DNA of 64,000 nucleotides from Phytophthora quininea (GCA_011947345.1 JAAVTG010000075.1:992001-1056000), one strand, 5' to 3'; positions 12,101 through 24,091 are shown, numbered from the stretch's first letter. Numbers and translations are program-made. The notes: generated from the sequence alone by a model not told the origin.

Positions 12101-13642
12101 CCCCACACCCTCTGGTACATGTAACCAGTCGCTTAGGACAATCATGGATGTGATGGCTTTTCGTGAGGTTTGCTGTAAAGGTGGCAGAGCATCCTTGGCC
12201 GCACTCGACTAGTCTTAAAATGCACAGAGCAGTCTCGTGTTCGTCTAACTTGTCTAATGGAAGAGCTGTCCCACACATCAGACGACATTGCACAGATCGC
12301 TTTCGGCAGTGATTGGATAGATGATTCTCTCGATCTTGAAACAGCATTCGTTGTCGACACCCAAACTGGACATTTGAACAAGTTACCTCTCGTGCCGGAC
12401 ACGATTTCTCTTCATGTCGATCTCGACCTTCAAAGATCAGAGCAATACCACACCGTTCACAAGTGATTGTGCGCTTCACACAGTGATGGTGTTCGTGTGT
12501 TGGTAAAACATCTTTGGGGCCGTGAAGTCGCACCCTTCGTGACTGCATTTTGTCATTTTCGTGCGCTCTGCGTGCTTTTCAACGTACATTTTATGCTCTT
12601 CGGCTTCCATGATGGCCGCTTCCACTTGGCGAAGGACATCTGTTGCTTTTGATATCGCGACGTTGCCTTCGGCATTTACCACCTCAAGACAGTCACGCCC
12701 TGCTCGAGCTTCTTCCACCGCTCGCTGCGCTAACTTGAGTGCGTCTAGCCCGTCTTGATCTTGCAATCTTATTCTTTTCAGAAATGGTCGATGCCACTCG
12801 ATTTGAGTCTGGTTTGTTGCCTTCTGCGCTCTGTTGGGCATTCGCTTAACTTTCAGCGATGTTTGAACGTGCTGACCGCTTTCGCTGGAAAACGTATCAA
12901 TAGGCGCTTCAGGGAAACACTGCCCACGCGTTGCGATCAGCAAGTGATGCACAATGTTTGACTGCGAGTTCGTGATAGCATGTAGCAATGCCGTTTTGCC
13001 ATCTCGAGTCCTCTGACTGATGTCGACGCCATACCGTAGGAGGTACAGACACACCGCTTCATGCCCACAATAACACGCCCACGTCATGGCAGTATGGCGA
13101 AGCCTTGTTTCGTAGTGAAGATCTGCATCCATCGCTAGCAATTCCTGCACGGCATTCACATAGCCGAAAGCCGCGCATTTTGATAGAGGCGTCCATCCGT
13201 CTCTTGTCTCGATGTTGACAAAGTACGGCGACTGAAACAGCGACAGTGTGACGGGATCGTCCATTGCCTCCAGATCTCTTATCGTACATGCAAATTCTGC
13301 TGACGAGGTCGTCGTGGATGTCAAAAACTTGATCAACTCACCTTCGTCAAAGAACTGTGGCGCGATTAACGCCTCGATTCTCTCGATGTACTGCTGGTGC
13401 CGTTGTGCAAGCTCAATGCATTCTGCCACTTCATTGTCCTCAGATTCATGATCATTCTTCGGGCCCGAGGTAGGGGTATCACCAATGCAATTGCTCTTTT
13501 TCGTGCCCTTCTTGCGTGAAGGTTCCGCTGGAGGTGCTCCATCTTTCTTCCCGCCAATATCTCGGTCGGCGATATACGCTTTGGCCCGTCCACGGGGTTT
13601 CTTTGGAACGCCAGACAACAATGGGCGCACCAAGCTGGTCAT
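6155..13642 (-). CDS. Giant ankyrin-repeat / TRAF-type zinc-finger protein (about 2,490 residues, five frame breaks)
   Basis: Six consecutive minus-strand frames (13642-12476, 12548-11772, 11778-10825, 10976-8760, 8763-8203, 8281-6155) join end to end into one protein. Order: basic Lys-rich N-terminus; ankyrin block; coiled coil; many TRAF-type zinc fingers of the form CPxxC...H...C; a coiled coil and more fingers; ankyrin block (SPLVLAASLGNVDLIQLL); long coiled coil; ankyrin (LTFACGVGNDAMVHMLLSHG); coil; ankyrin (STALRTAAFYGTVKCAQLL); then about ten more TRAF fingers to the end. Four joins fall at short runs: GGGG 12516-12519, GGGG 11804-11807, AAAA 10827-10830, AA 8762-8763; the fifth lies near 8278-8292. 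One base gained or lost at each restores a continuous ankyrin or finger repeat. The likely role is a protein-interaction scaffold (inference). Single-frame annotation would give five or six false genes. Confidence 0.82.
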
Positions 13643-13783
13643 TGAACTGGTGGCCTACTCGTGATTAGTGCCAGCACAAGTCCTTTACCATGACGTTGGC
13701 GTTTTCTTTTCTGCCATCTTGTGAAGCACCCCGATATTTTTAGTGGCCATTTTCGTTGCCTCCGTCGTTGACGGCATCACCAC

Positions 13784-14020
13784 TCATGCGTCAAGTGCAG
13801 GCATGAAAGAGTTCATCGCTCCATGCTGTTGGTAGCAAATGACTTTATCGTGGGGCGCATCAGCTCCGCAACCACAGCACCAGCTCGACCCAAAGCAGCA
13901 TCCCCAGCCAACTGTACCGCAACTCTTGCATGAACAAAGCATTCCAATCATGCCCGTGGCATATTCTCCACTTTTCCCCGTGCTGTTGCTTCTTAAAGAC
14001 AGCAGCCAATATATTCTCAC
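13784..14020 (-). CDS. Possible small cysteine-rich ORF
   Basis: A 78-codon frame whose middle is dense in Cys, Gly and Trp (CSCKSCGTVGWGCCFGSSWC). It lies 58 bp downstream of thymidylate kinase on the same strand, so it may instead be that gene's 3' untranslated region. There is no clear signal peptide. The rest of the 13643-14077 gap shows nothing else. It could be a small Cys-rich protein, an exon of something larger, or chance. Confidence 0.2.
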   Translation of the reverse strand: MRIYWLLSLRSNSTGKSGEYATGMIGMLCSCKSCGTVGWGCCFGSSWCCGCGADAPHDKVICYQQHGAMNSFMPALDA

Positions 14021-14077
14021 TCCTCAAGAAGATGATTCATTTGCGAGAGCTCCTCCTTATCGTCCCCGTCGGCCCTA

Positions 14078-14716
14078 TCACAGCTGCCCAAAGTGCGCCA
14101 ACGGTTCATCTGCACACTTGTTGATCGTCTCCTGTGCGATCTTCAACACTTGCTCGTGCACCTGCTCGATGGTGCCCGTAGCGTCCACCACGTGCCACTT
14201 TGGCGAGGCCTTTGCCATGATGTCGTAAAAGTTTTTGTACACCTTCTCCTGGAACTCGGACGTCTCGTAGCGCTCCTGCCCAAAGTCGGCGCGAGTGGCC
14301 GCCTGCGTCACTGGCACATCTAGAAAGATGACGGCGTCAGGCTTGGGCAGGCCGATCTCCGGCTGCCAACACCAGTCCAGGGACATGCCGCTCTTGGCGG
14401 CCGAGAAGGCCACGCCGCTGAACGAGTAGCGATCCATGATGACGTGCTGGCCGCTTTTTAGCAGAGACTCGATGTTGGCGGCAGCCTCCCAGCGGTTGGC
14501 TGCGAACAAGAGGTGGATGGCGTGGTCGTCCATGGACTGCGACGTGGTCAGGTACTGGTGGATGGACTGGCCGATGGCGGTGCTGCGGTCCGGGAAGTGC
14601 AGCAATGCCGAGCGCGCCGAGGTGAGCTTCTGGTGCAGCAGCCTGGTCTGCGTGGTCTTGCCGCAGCGGTCCACGCCCTCGAACAGCAGCAGCACGCCGC
14701 GCCCCATGGTGGTCAA
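14078..14716 (-). CDS. tmk: Thymidylate kinase (dTMP kinase)
   Basis: Phosphorylates dTMP to dTDP with ATP, the step that commits thymidine nucleotides to DNA synthesis. The 212-residue length fits the family. Visible motifs are the P-loop FEGVDRCGKTTQ (residues 12-23), the DR(Y/S) substrate motif in VIMDRYSFSG with the usual following FSAAKSGMSLDWC, and the lid region around TRADFGQERYE. No introns, frameshifts or targeting signal are seen. The start at MTTMGRG gives the usual short distance to the P-loop. Confidence 0.95.
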   Translation of the reverse strand: MTTMGRGVLLLFEGVDRCGKTTQTRLLHQKLTSARSALLHFPDRSTAIGQSIHQYLTTSQSMDDHAIHLLFAANRWEAAANIESLLKSGQHVIMDRYSFSGVAFSAAKSGMSLDWCWQPEIGLPKPDAVIFLDVPVTQAATRADFGQERYETSEFQEKVYKNFYDIMAKASPKWHVVDATGTIEQVHEQVLKIAQETINKCADEPLAHFGQL

Positions 14717-15585
14717 CTGGATGCGGAAGGCGGGCTACTACTGTGGCTACAGGGTGTAATAAACGAGCAACGATTTTGCCATAATTACACTAAATAGCCA
14801 ACTTGCCGACGCGCCGCGCGTCATTGTGCTGCAAAAACAAGCACGATACGACCGCCGAACTGCAATGGCTGGCGTTGACGTCGCCGTCGTTGGGATGGCA
14901 TTCATGGCACCGGAGAGGCCTCAGTGGCTTGCGTGTCCAGTGTTAAACAGCGCCTTCTCGTCGACGAAACTTCAGCCGAATGCGCTTCAACCACAGCACA
15001 AATACCGCTTTCAGTGTGCAGCACACCACCTCTTGCGTTTCAGCCAATGAGCGCGGAGACTTAAATGAGGGTTTTGTAAAGGTGGAAAAACTCAATTTGC
15101 CAGCAACGGTCAGTATCGCTGTAAACCAACACGACTTTGCCATTGGCTCGTTGAATAGTCGAGCTCGTCATCGCGTTTGCTGCGATCGGTCGTCGGTGCT
15201 CTCCGCTCTTCGTTGCTGTCGATCCCAGCACAAAGATGATTAATTGAGGCAAGCTGGTGCCCATCGCCTCAAACGATTCTTAGTGTGGCAGACACAAAAC
15301 CTCTCGTTATTCCACCCTGATGGCACGTCGTCACGTCAGGTCGATGGCGCTTCAATGGCCCGGCTCTGCTGTGTTCTGTGGCAAGTACTGCCTCTATCAC
15401 TTGTTTTGGTGGCTCTAGTCTGACTGCAGAACCAAACTCTGCTTCTGCCACCGAATCCTGTATCCGCTGCTCTTCGCTGCAAAGCGAGCCGCCACTTGCG
15501 CCGAGTTGATTCATTCCGCCAATTGCCTCGGCTCGATGCACCCGTCGCTTCCTTTCCACGCGCTGTGGCCCTCGGGGCGCCGCCC
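14717..15585. other. Intergenic, no supported gene
   Basis: Only overlapping short frames without recognisable domains. A CCAAT-type box (TTCAGCCAATGAGC) lies near 15042. This gap separates the divergent thymidylate kinase from the next plus-strand gene and probably holds promoter sequence for both. Confidence 0.45.
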
Positions 15586-17538
15586 ATGCACCGCAAGCCC
15601 GCGCGGGCGCGCCGCTTCAGTCCCAGCGCAGCGCTGGCGCGCGCTGTGTTCCCTCGCGTCATGGAGTTCAAGGTCATCAGTCGCGAGAGAGAAGCACGAG
15701 TTCATGCCCGTCGTGTACCTCATCGACCGCTCGGGCGCCTGGCACCGCCGCGTGCCTGCCATGGTGGAGCGAGCTATTGTCGAGGACTACATTACGCCAC
15801 TGGTGGCCGAGATCTCTAGCGACAGAGACGCCGATATGATGAAGCAGGTGGACGTCGTGGGGCGGGAGCTACTAAAGAGAGCCAATCTCATCGACGAGCA
15901 GCATCTGGACCACGTCTGCACCGACGAGACGGCCTACAAGATGGGTGTGCTAGTGGACTTCACCCCACGCCCGACCGGCCGGGCAAGGCGGCGCTGAACC
16001 GCGTGGTCAAGCAGATCGCCGCCACTCTTCGCTCCGCCAGCTACAGCCGTGCTCTTGTCGTGCCTGTAGCCATGCACTACTGCTCCACTGGCAGCTTTGT
16101 GGACGTGAGGAGATATGCAGGTATCAGGTACGGAGCGCCAGTGCTGCTGGAGGAGAGAGAGGTGGAGATCTTCGGAGAAGACCCGACCGAGTTCACACAG
16201 CACTTTAGTGCGAGATTGAGGGCCTCGCTCACCATGCAGCCACCGCCATCCGTAGCGCAGATTGAGATGCTGCGTTTGACGCGCACGCTGCACGTGTACT
16301 GCGCCAAGGTTGTACGAGACGACTGCTTCTCCAGGAGACAGCGCGCCTCGATGAACGAGGAGATCATGCAAATCCACTTCCGCACGTTGAACCACCCGGC
16401 GATGCACGAGCTGAAGCGCAATATGATGTCCTACTGTGCCACGCTCAAGCACTGGAAGCTGCGCGACGAAGACATCAACTCGGCCAGCGTCTTGCTCGGT
16501 GTGGAGGACCTGCCCAAGCATCCTCTGCACTTTGTGTGGCTCCTGGCCGCTGCGATTCGGTTCGTGTTCAAACTGCCTGGCCGGTTGTTCTTGGCCAGCG
16601 CTTGTGACATGATTTACCGCTTCCCACCGCGCATTAAACACAACAGATCTGCGGCCATGGTTGCGGGGGCTTTCAAGGCTGCCTTGGGATGCGTTGCACT
16701 CGGTGTACTAGCACGCGCGGTGCCTTCCAGTCGTATTGGATGGGTTTTCGCAGCATTGGTGGCTATTATTCTAGCGGTGGACGCTGTTACAGCTCACACT
16801 GCGGCCGAAGACGTGCAGCACCTCGCTCAGCACTGGAAGAAGCTCCAGTTTTATGTCATGGATGCCGACGAGTGGACGCGTCTGAAGGAAACTCGCGCCG
16901 TGCTTGCGCGTAGTATCCACGACATTGTCGCTCGCTATATGTCTACTGACCTTCCGCCTCCAGTTCTGCAGGACGTTTCCAAGTCCGCGGTCTCGCCCAC
17001 CTCTGCGCTCCTGCAGAATGACGAGTACGCGCTCAATGCGCACCACAAAATATTTATTAACGCTCCGCGCTCGTTCCCGCTATCGTTTGCGGCCAAAATG
17101 AAAGACCACGAGGCAGCTCGCCGCGTGGTATACGCGCCCAAGATGCTGCGCGATGAGACGTGGCGCAATATCTACGAGACCATGGCTCCTGGCCACCTGC
17201 GATTCCGCGTGCTTCTGGCCGACAACAAGGGCGACAATTTACCGATGGATGAGTTGCTGGCCACGCCATTCTTCGGTGCCGTACTATCTGCCTATATCAT
17301 TTACCAGAAGCGTTGTGCTTACGCGGACAGCCGCACGTCGAGCTCCAGCGGCGACGATGGCGCTATTCCTGCGCTAGATGACGTTGCAACTCAGGACCAG
17401 GCACATGAATACCGGCACGACGAGCAGGATGTGGACGAACAAGCTCTGGGGGATACGATTCTGTTCAGGCCATCATTGATGCAGCACTTCAAATGGCACA
17501 AGATGAAGAAGAGCTATCCGACTAAGACATTTGATTAA
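15586..17538 (+). CDS. Membrane protein, possibly acyltransferase-related (two frame breaks)
   Basis: I do not recognise this family with certainty. The protein runs through three frames: a start at 15586 (MHRKPARARRF, Arg-rich and presequence-like) or at 15661 (MEFKVISRE), a change in a GA repeat near 15694, and another at CCC 15970-15972. A central stretch, ALVVPVAMHYC followed by a Gly-Ala-Pro turn in YGAPVLL, is faintly like the C-terminal part of PlsC acyltransferases, but I see no HX4D or FPEG motif. Two hydrophobic segments follow (around VAGAFKAALGCVALGVLARA and IGWVFAALVAIILAVDAV), so it is probably a membrane protein. The 3' part has an acidic, low-complexity insert and a basic tail. 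Confidence 0.65.
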
Positions 17539-17623
17539 TCTGTGGAGTACAAGTAAGAAAGCGTATTGCGATCGTGTTCCTAGTTGTTCGTGTCTGCAAA
17601 GCAACATATCAACAACGTCTTAG

Positions 17624-18591
17624 TCACTGTAGATTCATCCGCGAGGAACGACTTTTACTTACTGCGTTTATTTTGCCCACGCCATCTCTGCGGGTGATGA
17701 TCCATACAGCCGAGCACTTCCATTTTGTCTCGCACTCCGTGCTGCCTCGGTCGATGACAGCAAATTGTCGATCGTGTCTCCAGATCTGCGAATAACGTGG
17801 ACACTGAGCACAAAAGCCTTTCAAAAGCATGTTTTGCGCGACATACTTTGCCGTCGGTGAGTAGCCTCCGGTTTTCTGCACAGGAAGCTTGGGGACACCA
17901 AAAATGTCCATCTGGCCCCGTAGTTTAGCTTCCTCCGCTTCGAACGTGTTCACGCGGTGAAAATTGGCTCGGCCCACCTATTAAAGCAAACGTTAGACAG
18001 CAGGTTCCTTAGCCATGGATAACTACAGAGCGACGTACTTGTCCTTTGTAGCTGCTGGAGAAAGCGGCGACATCTTGAAAAGTACTGGAACCGCAAATGA
18101 ATCCGTCATCGCAGGTTCCCAAGTCGCTTTTTCGGGTGGCACGCTGAGGGCTACTCATAGGGTGGACCGACGCATTGGGGTCGTTCCGTGCTACTTGAGT
18201 AGCTTGGAATTCTCTCAACTTGCGCTGCATCAAGTCCCCAAGTCGATCCACCACGCCGAGATCACCACAGCACTCGTAGATTAAATTCAACTTGGAGTTC
18301 TGTTGGAAAGAAGTAAACGTTGTGGTGAGAATCAACTACGCACGCAATTTCGAGTCTATATACATACAAGGCCGTAGACTTCTCGCTGAAGCTTGTCATT
18401 CTGAGCTTTCAGCGCCTCAATCGCTAGCCGACTTTCCATAGCCTAGCGTGATCAAAACATTTAGCACCAGAAATACAATCGCAAAATAAGCATGATAGCA
18501 TTCATACCTCTCGCATCCATTGACCAGCAGACGCATCGTACTTCATCATATCCCCGCCAGAGTCGCCTCCATTACCTCGTGGTGAAAACAT
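17624..18591 (-). CDS. Hypothetical protein, four exons
   Basis: Not recognised. Exons on the minus strand: 18508-18591, 18368-18442, 18039-18299 and 17624-17977, all joined in phase 0. Donors are gtatga, gtatgt and gtacgt; acceptors follow pyrimidine-rich or AT-rich tracts. The conceptual product is about 257 residues. It starts MFSPRGNGGDSGGDMMKYD and has a short coiled coil across exon 2 (ALKAQNDKLQREVYGL) and a second helical stretch in exon 3 (GDLMQRKLREFQ). The C-terminal exon has the fairly conserved-looking segment DIFGVPKLPVQKTGGYSPTA. The exon structure is clean, so I believe the gene is real. No frameshift was noticed. Confidence 0.6.
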
Positions 18592-18777
18592 CTTGCGTCG
18601 AGAAAGGAGAATGCTGACACAGTTCACCAGGAAGACAAAAGTGTCATATGATCATCTCGTCCTCATGCCAATACCACCTCAAAATAGGACGTCAAATCTC
18701 CAGGTGCATTTTGTGTAAACTACTTGAGTGCATGCGCCAAGTCTTGGCGTCGTGGGAAACCTTTCCGGCTTTGACGT

Positions 18778-20707
18778 TTAGATTGCATCCCGACGCAGAG
18801 TTTCCTCGCGTTGCACTGCGCGATCAAGCGTCACCGTTTGCGAGTACGGGTTGTAGCGAGCTTGGAACGGCTTCTTCAAGTCTTCGCAGAATGCACGCAT
18901 CTGCTCCTTAGCATCAAACTGTAAACACGACGCAACGAAAATCTCGTCAGTATAAAGCACGAAGTCGTCAATGAGAGCAGCGACTCCGAACCAAGCTGTC
19001 CGCAACGTAGTACACAGGCTGGTAGGTGGTGATGGGGTACGTTTGCTTGCAGGCGGCAAATGGGTCCCAAGGTCGGTATTCCGGCTTCTCCGCACCGGCG
19101 GGACGGTTGGTCGCACAAGCGTACTCCATCTCACCGAAGCTGGACAAAAGCCCAGCGCCATAAGCCTGAACAAAGGGTCAGATAATAAAGCAAGGCGGCT
19201 TTTGTATAATCGAAAACTCACCTTGTGCTCACCACGCTGCTTGGTAATGCCAAACTCCACCGAAAACCAGTAGCACTGTTCACAAAAACACCACCGTCTT
19301 TAGTACACGCATAAAGACATCGTTGCCAGCAGCGAGCTGCTGCCGTACCGTAGCAAGCCGCTGGATTTCTTCGTCAGACGCTCCTAGAGAAGCCAAGCCA
19401 ACTTCGTGGGAGAAATCAGCAAAATCCGGGTCCTGCAGCGTAACCATGTCAGTCGAAATGATGTAGAGCGCAAAATGGCTGCAGCTACGTACTGCGAACA
19501 TTGGTGCATGGCCCATCAGCTCGTGGCAAATGTCAGGCTCCGGTGTGTACAGCGGCATGGAGTGGTGGCGGATGTACTGCAAAAGACAGGAGTGAAGTTA
19601 GTTCGCCGCCATCACTGCCGTATCTCGTGTCGTCAAGAGCGCACCTGAGTCGAAAAGAAGACTCGGAACGCCAGTCCATTCAGAAAGTCTCGCGACGACA
19701 GCAAGCCGCCGACCGGACGCAGGGTAAATCCCGTGCACTCTTTCAAAAAGTTGGAGATGTCCTGCTGCTGCGGGATGTTGTCTTCCGCGTATCCGCAGTT
19801 GGTTTCCAGCAGCGGGATGATGTAGTTGAACTCGTCGCACGCGTACTGCTTCCACATGTCCTTCATGCGATTGTAGATGACGCCCCACGTTTTGATCTGC
19901 ACCCACAACCCAAAAGCACGTCAGCGCCTTCTTCATCGACTTTTCTTATCATCTCCAAGAACACTCTACCTCATCCGGCGTGTACTCCAACCGAGGGATC
20001 GGGTCCCCCTGTCGGTAGTTCTGCGCGATCTCGGCAAAGTTGTTGCGTCGACGGCGGTACTCTTGATCCTGCAGAATGCCAAGCACTTAGCATCAGAAAC
20101 CGCCCGCATCCCTATCGACAGCAAACTGCCACCTACACTGAAGCCCGGGTGGTCCGACTCGAGGTCCGTGCCAGCGTCTAGGATGTTGGCGACCGAGCGG
20201 TCCAGCTCCTGGATCTTGCGGGGGAACCAGGGCACTGCACACATCGTCAGCCAAGAGAACTACAGTCTTTAGGACGGTAAAGATCCTCACCCTTCTTGTC
20301 GTGCAGCACCATGACGTCCAGGCAGTTGTCCTTCAGGTCCTGCATGAGCTCGTCCACGGCGGGCTCACCGCGCTTGCCGTCAAAGTCGATGAAGAAGCTG
20401 TAGTTCATGTTGTGGCCCTTGGAGGGCCGCGACTCGATGCGCGTCATGTTGACATCATGCTTCCAGAAGAACTTGAGCGTGTCCTGCAGCGCGCCGGGGC
20501 CGTCCGCCACCTCCAGCAGGATGGACGTCTTGCTGTCCTCGCGCTGGGTCGACAGCGAGCGCGAGCCGGTCGCGAGACACGAGGACGCGCGCGCCGTCGA
20601 CGAACGCAGCTGCCATACCGAGAAGAGATGTTAGCGTGAATTAGAGCGGCTTAAACGACGGTGTAGGAACGCACAGTGGGGCGGAGAGAGGAAACGAGGC
20701 GGAGCAT
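18778..20707 (-). CDS. PAH: Aromatic amino acid (phenylalanine) hydroxylase with N-terminal ACT domain
   Basis: Iron- and pterin-dependent hydroxylase, probably converting phenylalanine to tyrosine. Ten exons: 20675-20707, 20291-20609, 20137-20234, 19970-20069, 19645-19896, 19493-19576, 19349-19432, 19222-19275, 18992-19165, 18778-18918; about 445 residues. Exon 1 plus the start of exon 2 reads like a mitochondrial presequence ([11 protein letters not shown], Arg/Ser-rich). An ACT regulatory domain follows ([18 protein letters not shown]). The catalytic domain shows VPWFPRKI, the HPGF motif, [17 protein letters not shown], the iron ligands in [10 protein letters not shown] and the downstream Glu in VEFGITKQ. 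In exon 4 one extra base at the TTT run 20040-20042 breaks the frame between RRN and FAEIAQNY; I take this as a sequence error. The donor after exon 8 is gttcgg, which is off-consensus. Confidence 0.93.
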
Positions 20708-21430
20708 TGCGCAGGGCGAAGCAAATTGGAGAGTACCCAAACTGCAACGTTGAATTTTCGATAAAACGAATTTCGACCAAACACGCGCTTCGACCAATCA
20801 TGTAGCCACTTCACATCTGAAGAGCGCAAATGTTCTTTAACTGTACCGGTAGTGTCATAACCTGCAACGTCACGTATCACGATAACATCAATCTGCTCGT
20901 GCTAAACAGGCAGTTTGCAAACACTACCAGTCGTGAAAGAGCAGCACCATCGACAGAAAGAAAGTGGTGACTCTGCGGCGACGTTGGCATGATAACTTGT
21001 TGTTGTATGGTTTTGTGGCCCAACCAACTTAAGAGCCAGCCTGTTCGAAGGGCTGAGCCGCTCGGCCGCCACGAAGACAATTATGCGTGAAACTTCGATC
21101 AGGGAGAGACTGTGCCAGCATCTGCCTACAGAATTCAAGGTGCACAATGGGAAGCCGTTGGACGAACGAGTGTGGATGTGCTAACATCTAATTCACTTTT
21201 GGATTTACTCTCTCAGCGATACCCACCTGCAACTTGACACGAACTCCTTGCGGTCCCGAAAGCGCAACATGTAGTAGCCAGCACCTGAATTTTTTCCTTT
21301 CGTCTGCAAGGCTGTGTGCTCGCTGTTGAGCTTGATCTTGCGGGTATTGTAATGTTGTGTCTAACCGGTCGTGCTGTTGCTCTTGCCCTAGGGCGGCACG
21401 TCGAAAGGAAGTTGGTCACCATGGTGTAAT
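20708..21430. other. Intergenic, no supported gene
   Basis: Nothing coding is supported. A CCAAT-like box (CGACCAATCATG) lies near 20791, about 85 bp upstream of the PAH start on the opposite reading, and may belong to its promoter. The rest is short overlapping frames. Confidence 0.45.
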
Positions 21431-22815
21431 GTCAGCAGCCGAAAGTTGGAAACTTGTCGGACAGGTTCAACAGCGAGTTGTTGGCGTCGAAGATGAGATT
21501 CTTTATTACTGAATCGAAAGTTGTTTCCTGCTCGGCTACCGCAGCAGTATCCTGGCGACGAGCCGGATGCTGTGGTGGAAGAGTACCAGACGCTGTCTCG
21601 GCGAATGTCAACGTCGTCGCTCCAGCAGTCACTTCTTGAAGACCAGAATCGTCTGCGACAAGATGCCGCTGTGGAAGCACTGGCGCAGCAGTCTGTGGTT
21701 GTCCAACAGCTCCTGCTCGAGCAGTTGAACAAGTTCCTTGACCACCAGAAAGAGATGGTGCAGCGATTCTCGGGATACCTGCAAGAAAACTTCCAGAACC
21801 AGCTCGAGCTCAAGGAAGACTACGACGCCTTACGAACGCAGATGGAGCAACAACAACAACTGATGACCACACACAATGCGATGTTGCGTGAGGCATCAGA
21901 GAAGGCCGGCCATCAAGCTCAGGAATTGAGACCTTGCGAGAGGATGTGCAGAGCAGTGGACCACAGCCGACACTGGCGCTGGGCTCGAACACGCCCACCC
22001 CACCAATATATCGCGGCAGTTCTCGTCAAGAAAAAAATCCTTTATGGATAGCTATCTGGTGTATGAATGTCGAATACGAGCTCTGAACGATGGCAGCACC
22101 GAGGCTGGACAGCTGTTGCTGATGCCCTTGAGCTCGTAATTGAACACAAGACGCTGCTGCGATCTGTGATTACAAGCTGCAGCGACCGGAGAGGGAGGTA
22201 CCTCAAGAGATGTGGAAATCCTACTTTCTGAGTGCCAGGCGCAGCAACACTAAGGACTACGCGATCTTGGCCACGGCGATGCACAATCTTGCGATGAACA
22301 CCTCCCTGTCTGATGCAGAGTCAAGAGTGACGCGGCTGGTACCGGATTTCCTTTCCATTTTGGATGCCCAAAACATGCACGATTTCCCGGTCGAAGAACC
22401 AAAGCATTCGGTCCAGTATCTATGCAACGCGTTGCGGCCGCCAGCTTTTAAGTCCACTGTTTTCACCGAGACGATAAAAGCCACCACCAAGGCGCTCAAG
22501 AAGTATGTGACGGCTTTCCTCAACTGGTTGACCCCGCAAGTGCAGGCGTTTTGCAAGTTTGAGACCGCTTTAGCGGTATCCCGGCAGAGTGCCAGCCAAC
22601 AAGGTGGTCACGGCAAGGCGACGGGTGCTGGAGGAAAGGCTCTTGCAAATGGAATCATTCAGACCAACGCTCATGGACGCATCAGAGCTTTGCAAGAGCT
22701 TCCAGTGAAGGACTTCCAAAATCGCCTATGCACACGGACCAAACCTCTCCCATATGGAGGACTATCGACGTACCATATCGGTACCAAGCGATGGTCAGAC
22801 ACCAAAGACGTCTGA
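21431..22815 (+). mobile_element. Retroelement gag-like relic
   Basis: Two plus-strand frames (21521-22051 and 22210-22815) separated by broken sequence. The first is a long Gln-rich coiled coil (QQSVVVQQLLLEQLNKFLDH). The second, from about 22400, has KHSVQYLCNALRPPAFK followed by TTKALKKYVTAFLNWLTPQV, which resembles the Gag region of oomycete Ty3/gypsy-like elements. No zinc knuckle, protease or polymerase follows in place. I read it as a decayed 5' part of a retroelement. The alternative, a degraded host coiled-coil gene, cannot be excluded. Confidence 0.45.
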
Positions 22816-22962
22816 CCAAGTGAGGTAACTTGGTACACGTTTAGTTCTTAGGTCAAAGGTGTTCTTCGTGCTCTGGGCGAGAAAAACGAAAATGCAGCGA
22901 GCTGATCAGAAGCTCTCATTTTCAATTTGCCTATACAAGAGCCACACGCACCTTTGTCTACT

Positions 22963-24025
22963 ATGGCGCCAACCGGAAAGGGGAAAGGCAAGACAAAGGG
23001 GAAGAACTTCACGAAGTCGGAGATCATGCGTAAGGCAGGCTGATGACGTTCTATTTAATGGCGTGGCTGACGTGTCTATCCCCTTTAGGGATGCTGGACA
23101 TCGTAGAAGATATTCTTCCGTTTGGTGCTGAGCAGTGGCAAAACGCTGCGTCTCAGTTCAACACGAACATCCCTGCAGGTTGGACCGAAAGAGATGGCGA
23201 CAGCCTAAAGAGAAAATTCCAGAAGCTCGTGCGTGTGCCTAAGCCGACTGGTACGCGGTAAATGTGCTGCAGTATTGCGTATCCATCTAATTGTTTTGCG
23301 ATCGTGCAGGTGACGGCACGTGTCCGGAGGAGGTTCGGCGAGCTAAACGCTTGCAGTATGCCATTGAAGCGGCTATGGCGGTAGTCGATCTCAATGATGA
23401 CTTTGTCGAGGCGGCTCCTGCAGAGCTGCCCGACCGTACTGTTCACTCGCCTCGAGTTGAAGAGAACGCTGATGCTGACGGAGCAACAAGTCCTCCAACA
23501 CCAGCGCCGTCTTCGGAGCCTGTACCTCAAACTTCAAGTGACACATCAGCTACATCTACACCATTGCAGGCTACAGCACGAGCCGGAATGGAGCCGTTGG
23601 AGTTAGCAGAGCTCTCTCGTGCACTTGGCAAGCGCTCGTCGTCCTCCACCACAGACACGTCGCTCAGCCAAACCGCTAGACAACGCATCAAGTTGGATCA
23701 GTTGATCGAGAATGTTGCTGATGGTATGCGCTCGGAACGACAATCACCAGGAGAAGCTCAGTCCATGATGGCCATGTTGTTGGCAATAGAGGAGCGTCAT
23801 GCAGCCCGAGAAGCAGAGTATCGCCGTGAGCGGGAGCGGTACGAGCGGCAGCGCGAAGCCCGAGAATCGGTGAATCAGCAAATGCTAACCATGCTTGTCG
23901 CTCAACTTGTGGGCGGAAAATTCGTGTATCCAAAAGACACGACCAACCAAGACCGCACTGAAGATGACGCGGTAGGTGCCAACAACGACGAGAGCAAGCA
24001 CGAGGAGAGCAAGCGCGAGGAGTAA
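22963..24025 (+). CDS. DUF6818 (SANT/Myb-like) protein, three exons, intact
   Basis: Exons 22963-23029, 23089-23250 and 23310-24025 with donors gtaagg and gtacgc give about 314 residues without a break. A Lys/Gly-rich start (APTGKGKGKTKGK) leads into the SANT-like DUF6818 core, recognisable by MLDIVEDILPFGAEQWQNAA, then SLKRKFQKLVRVPKPTG and CPEEVRRAKRLQ. This is followed by a Pro/Ser/Thr linker and a long charged helix (AAREAEYRRERERYERQRE). The core probably binds DNA. It lies tail to tail with a broken Harbinger-type transposase 67 bp downstream. PIF/Harbinger transposons normally carry a Myb/SANT partner gene, so this may be the transposon's second protein rather than a host regulator. 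Confidence 0.8.
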
Positions 24026-24091
24026 GTGGGGTCAAGATCACGATTGTTAGGAGTAAGTGGACGAGCTCTACAAACAATCAGAAAAATACAT

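Noticed and set aside
15934..16641. Minus-strand frame of 235 codons
   Set aside because: Antisense of the membrane protein at 15586-17538 with shadow-like composition.
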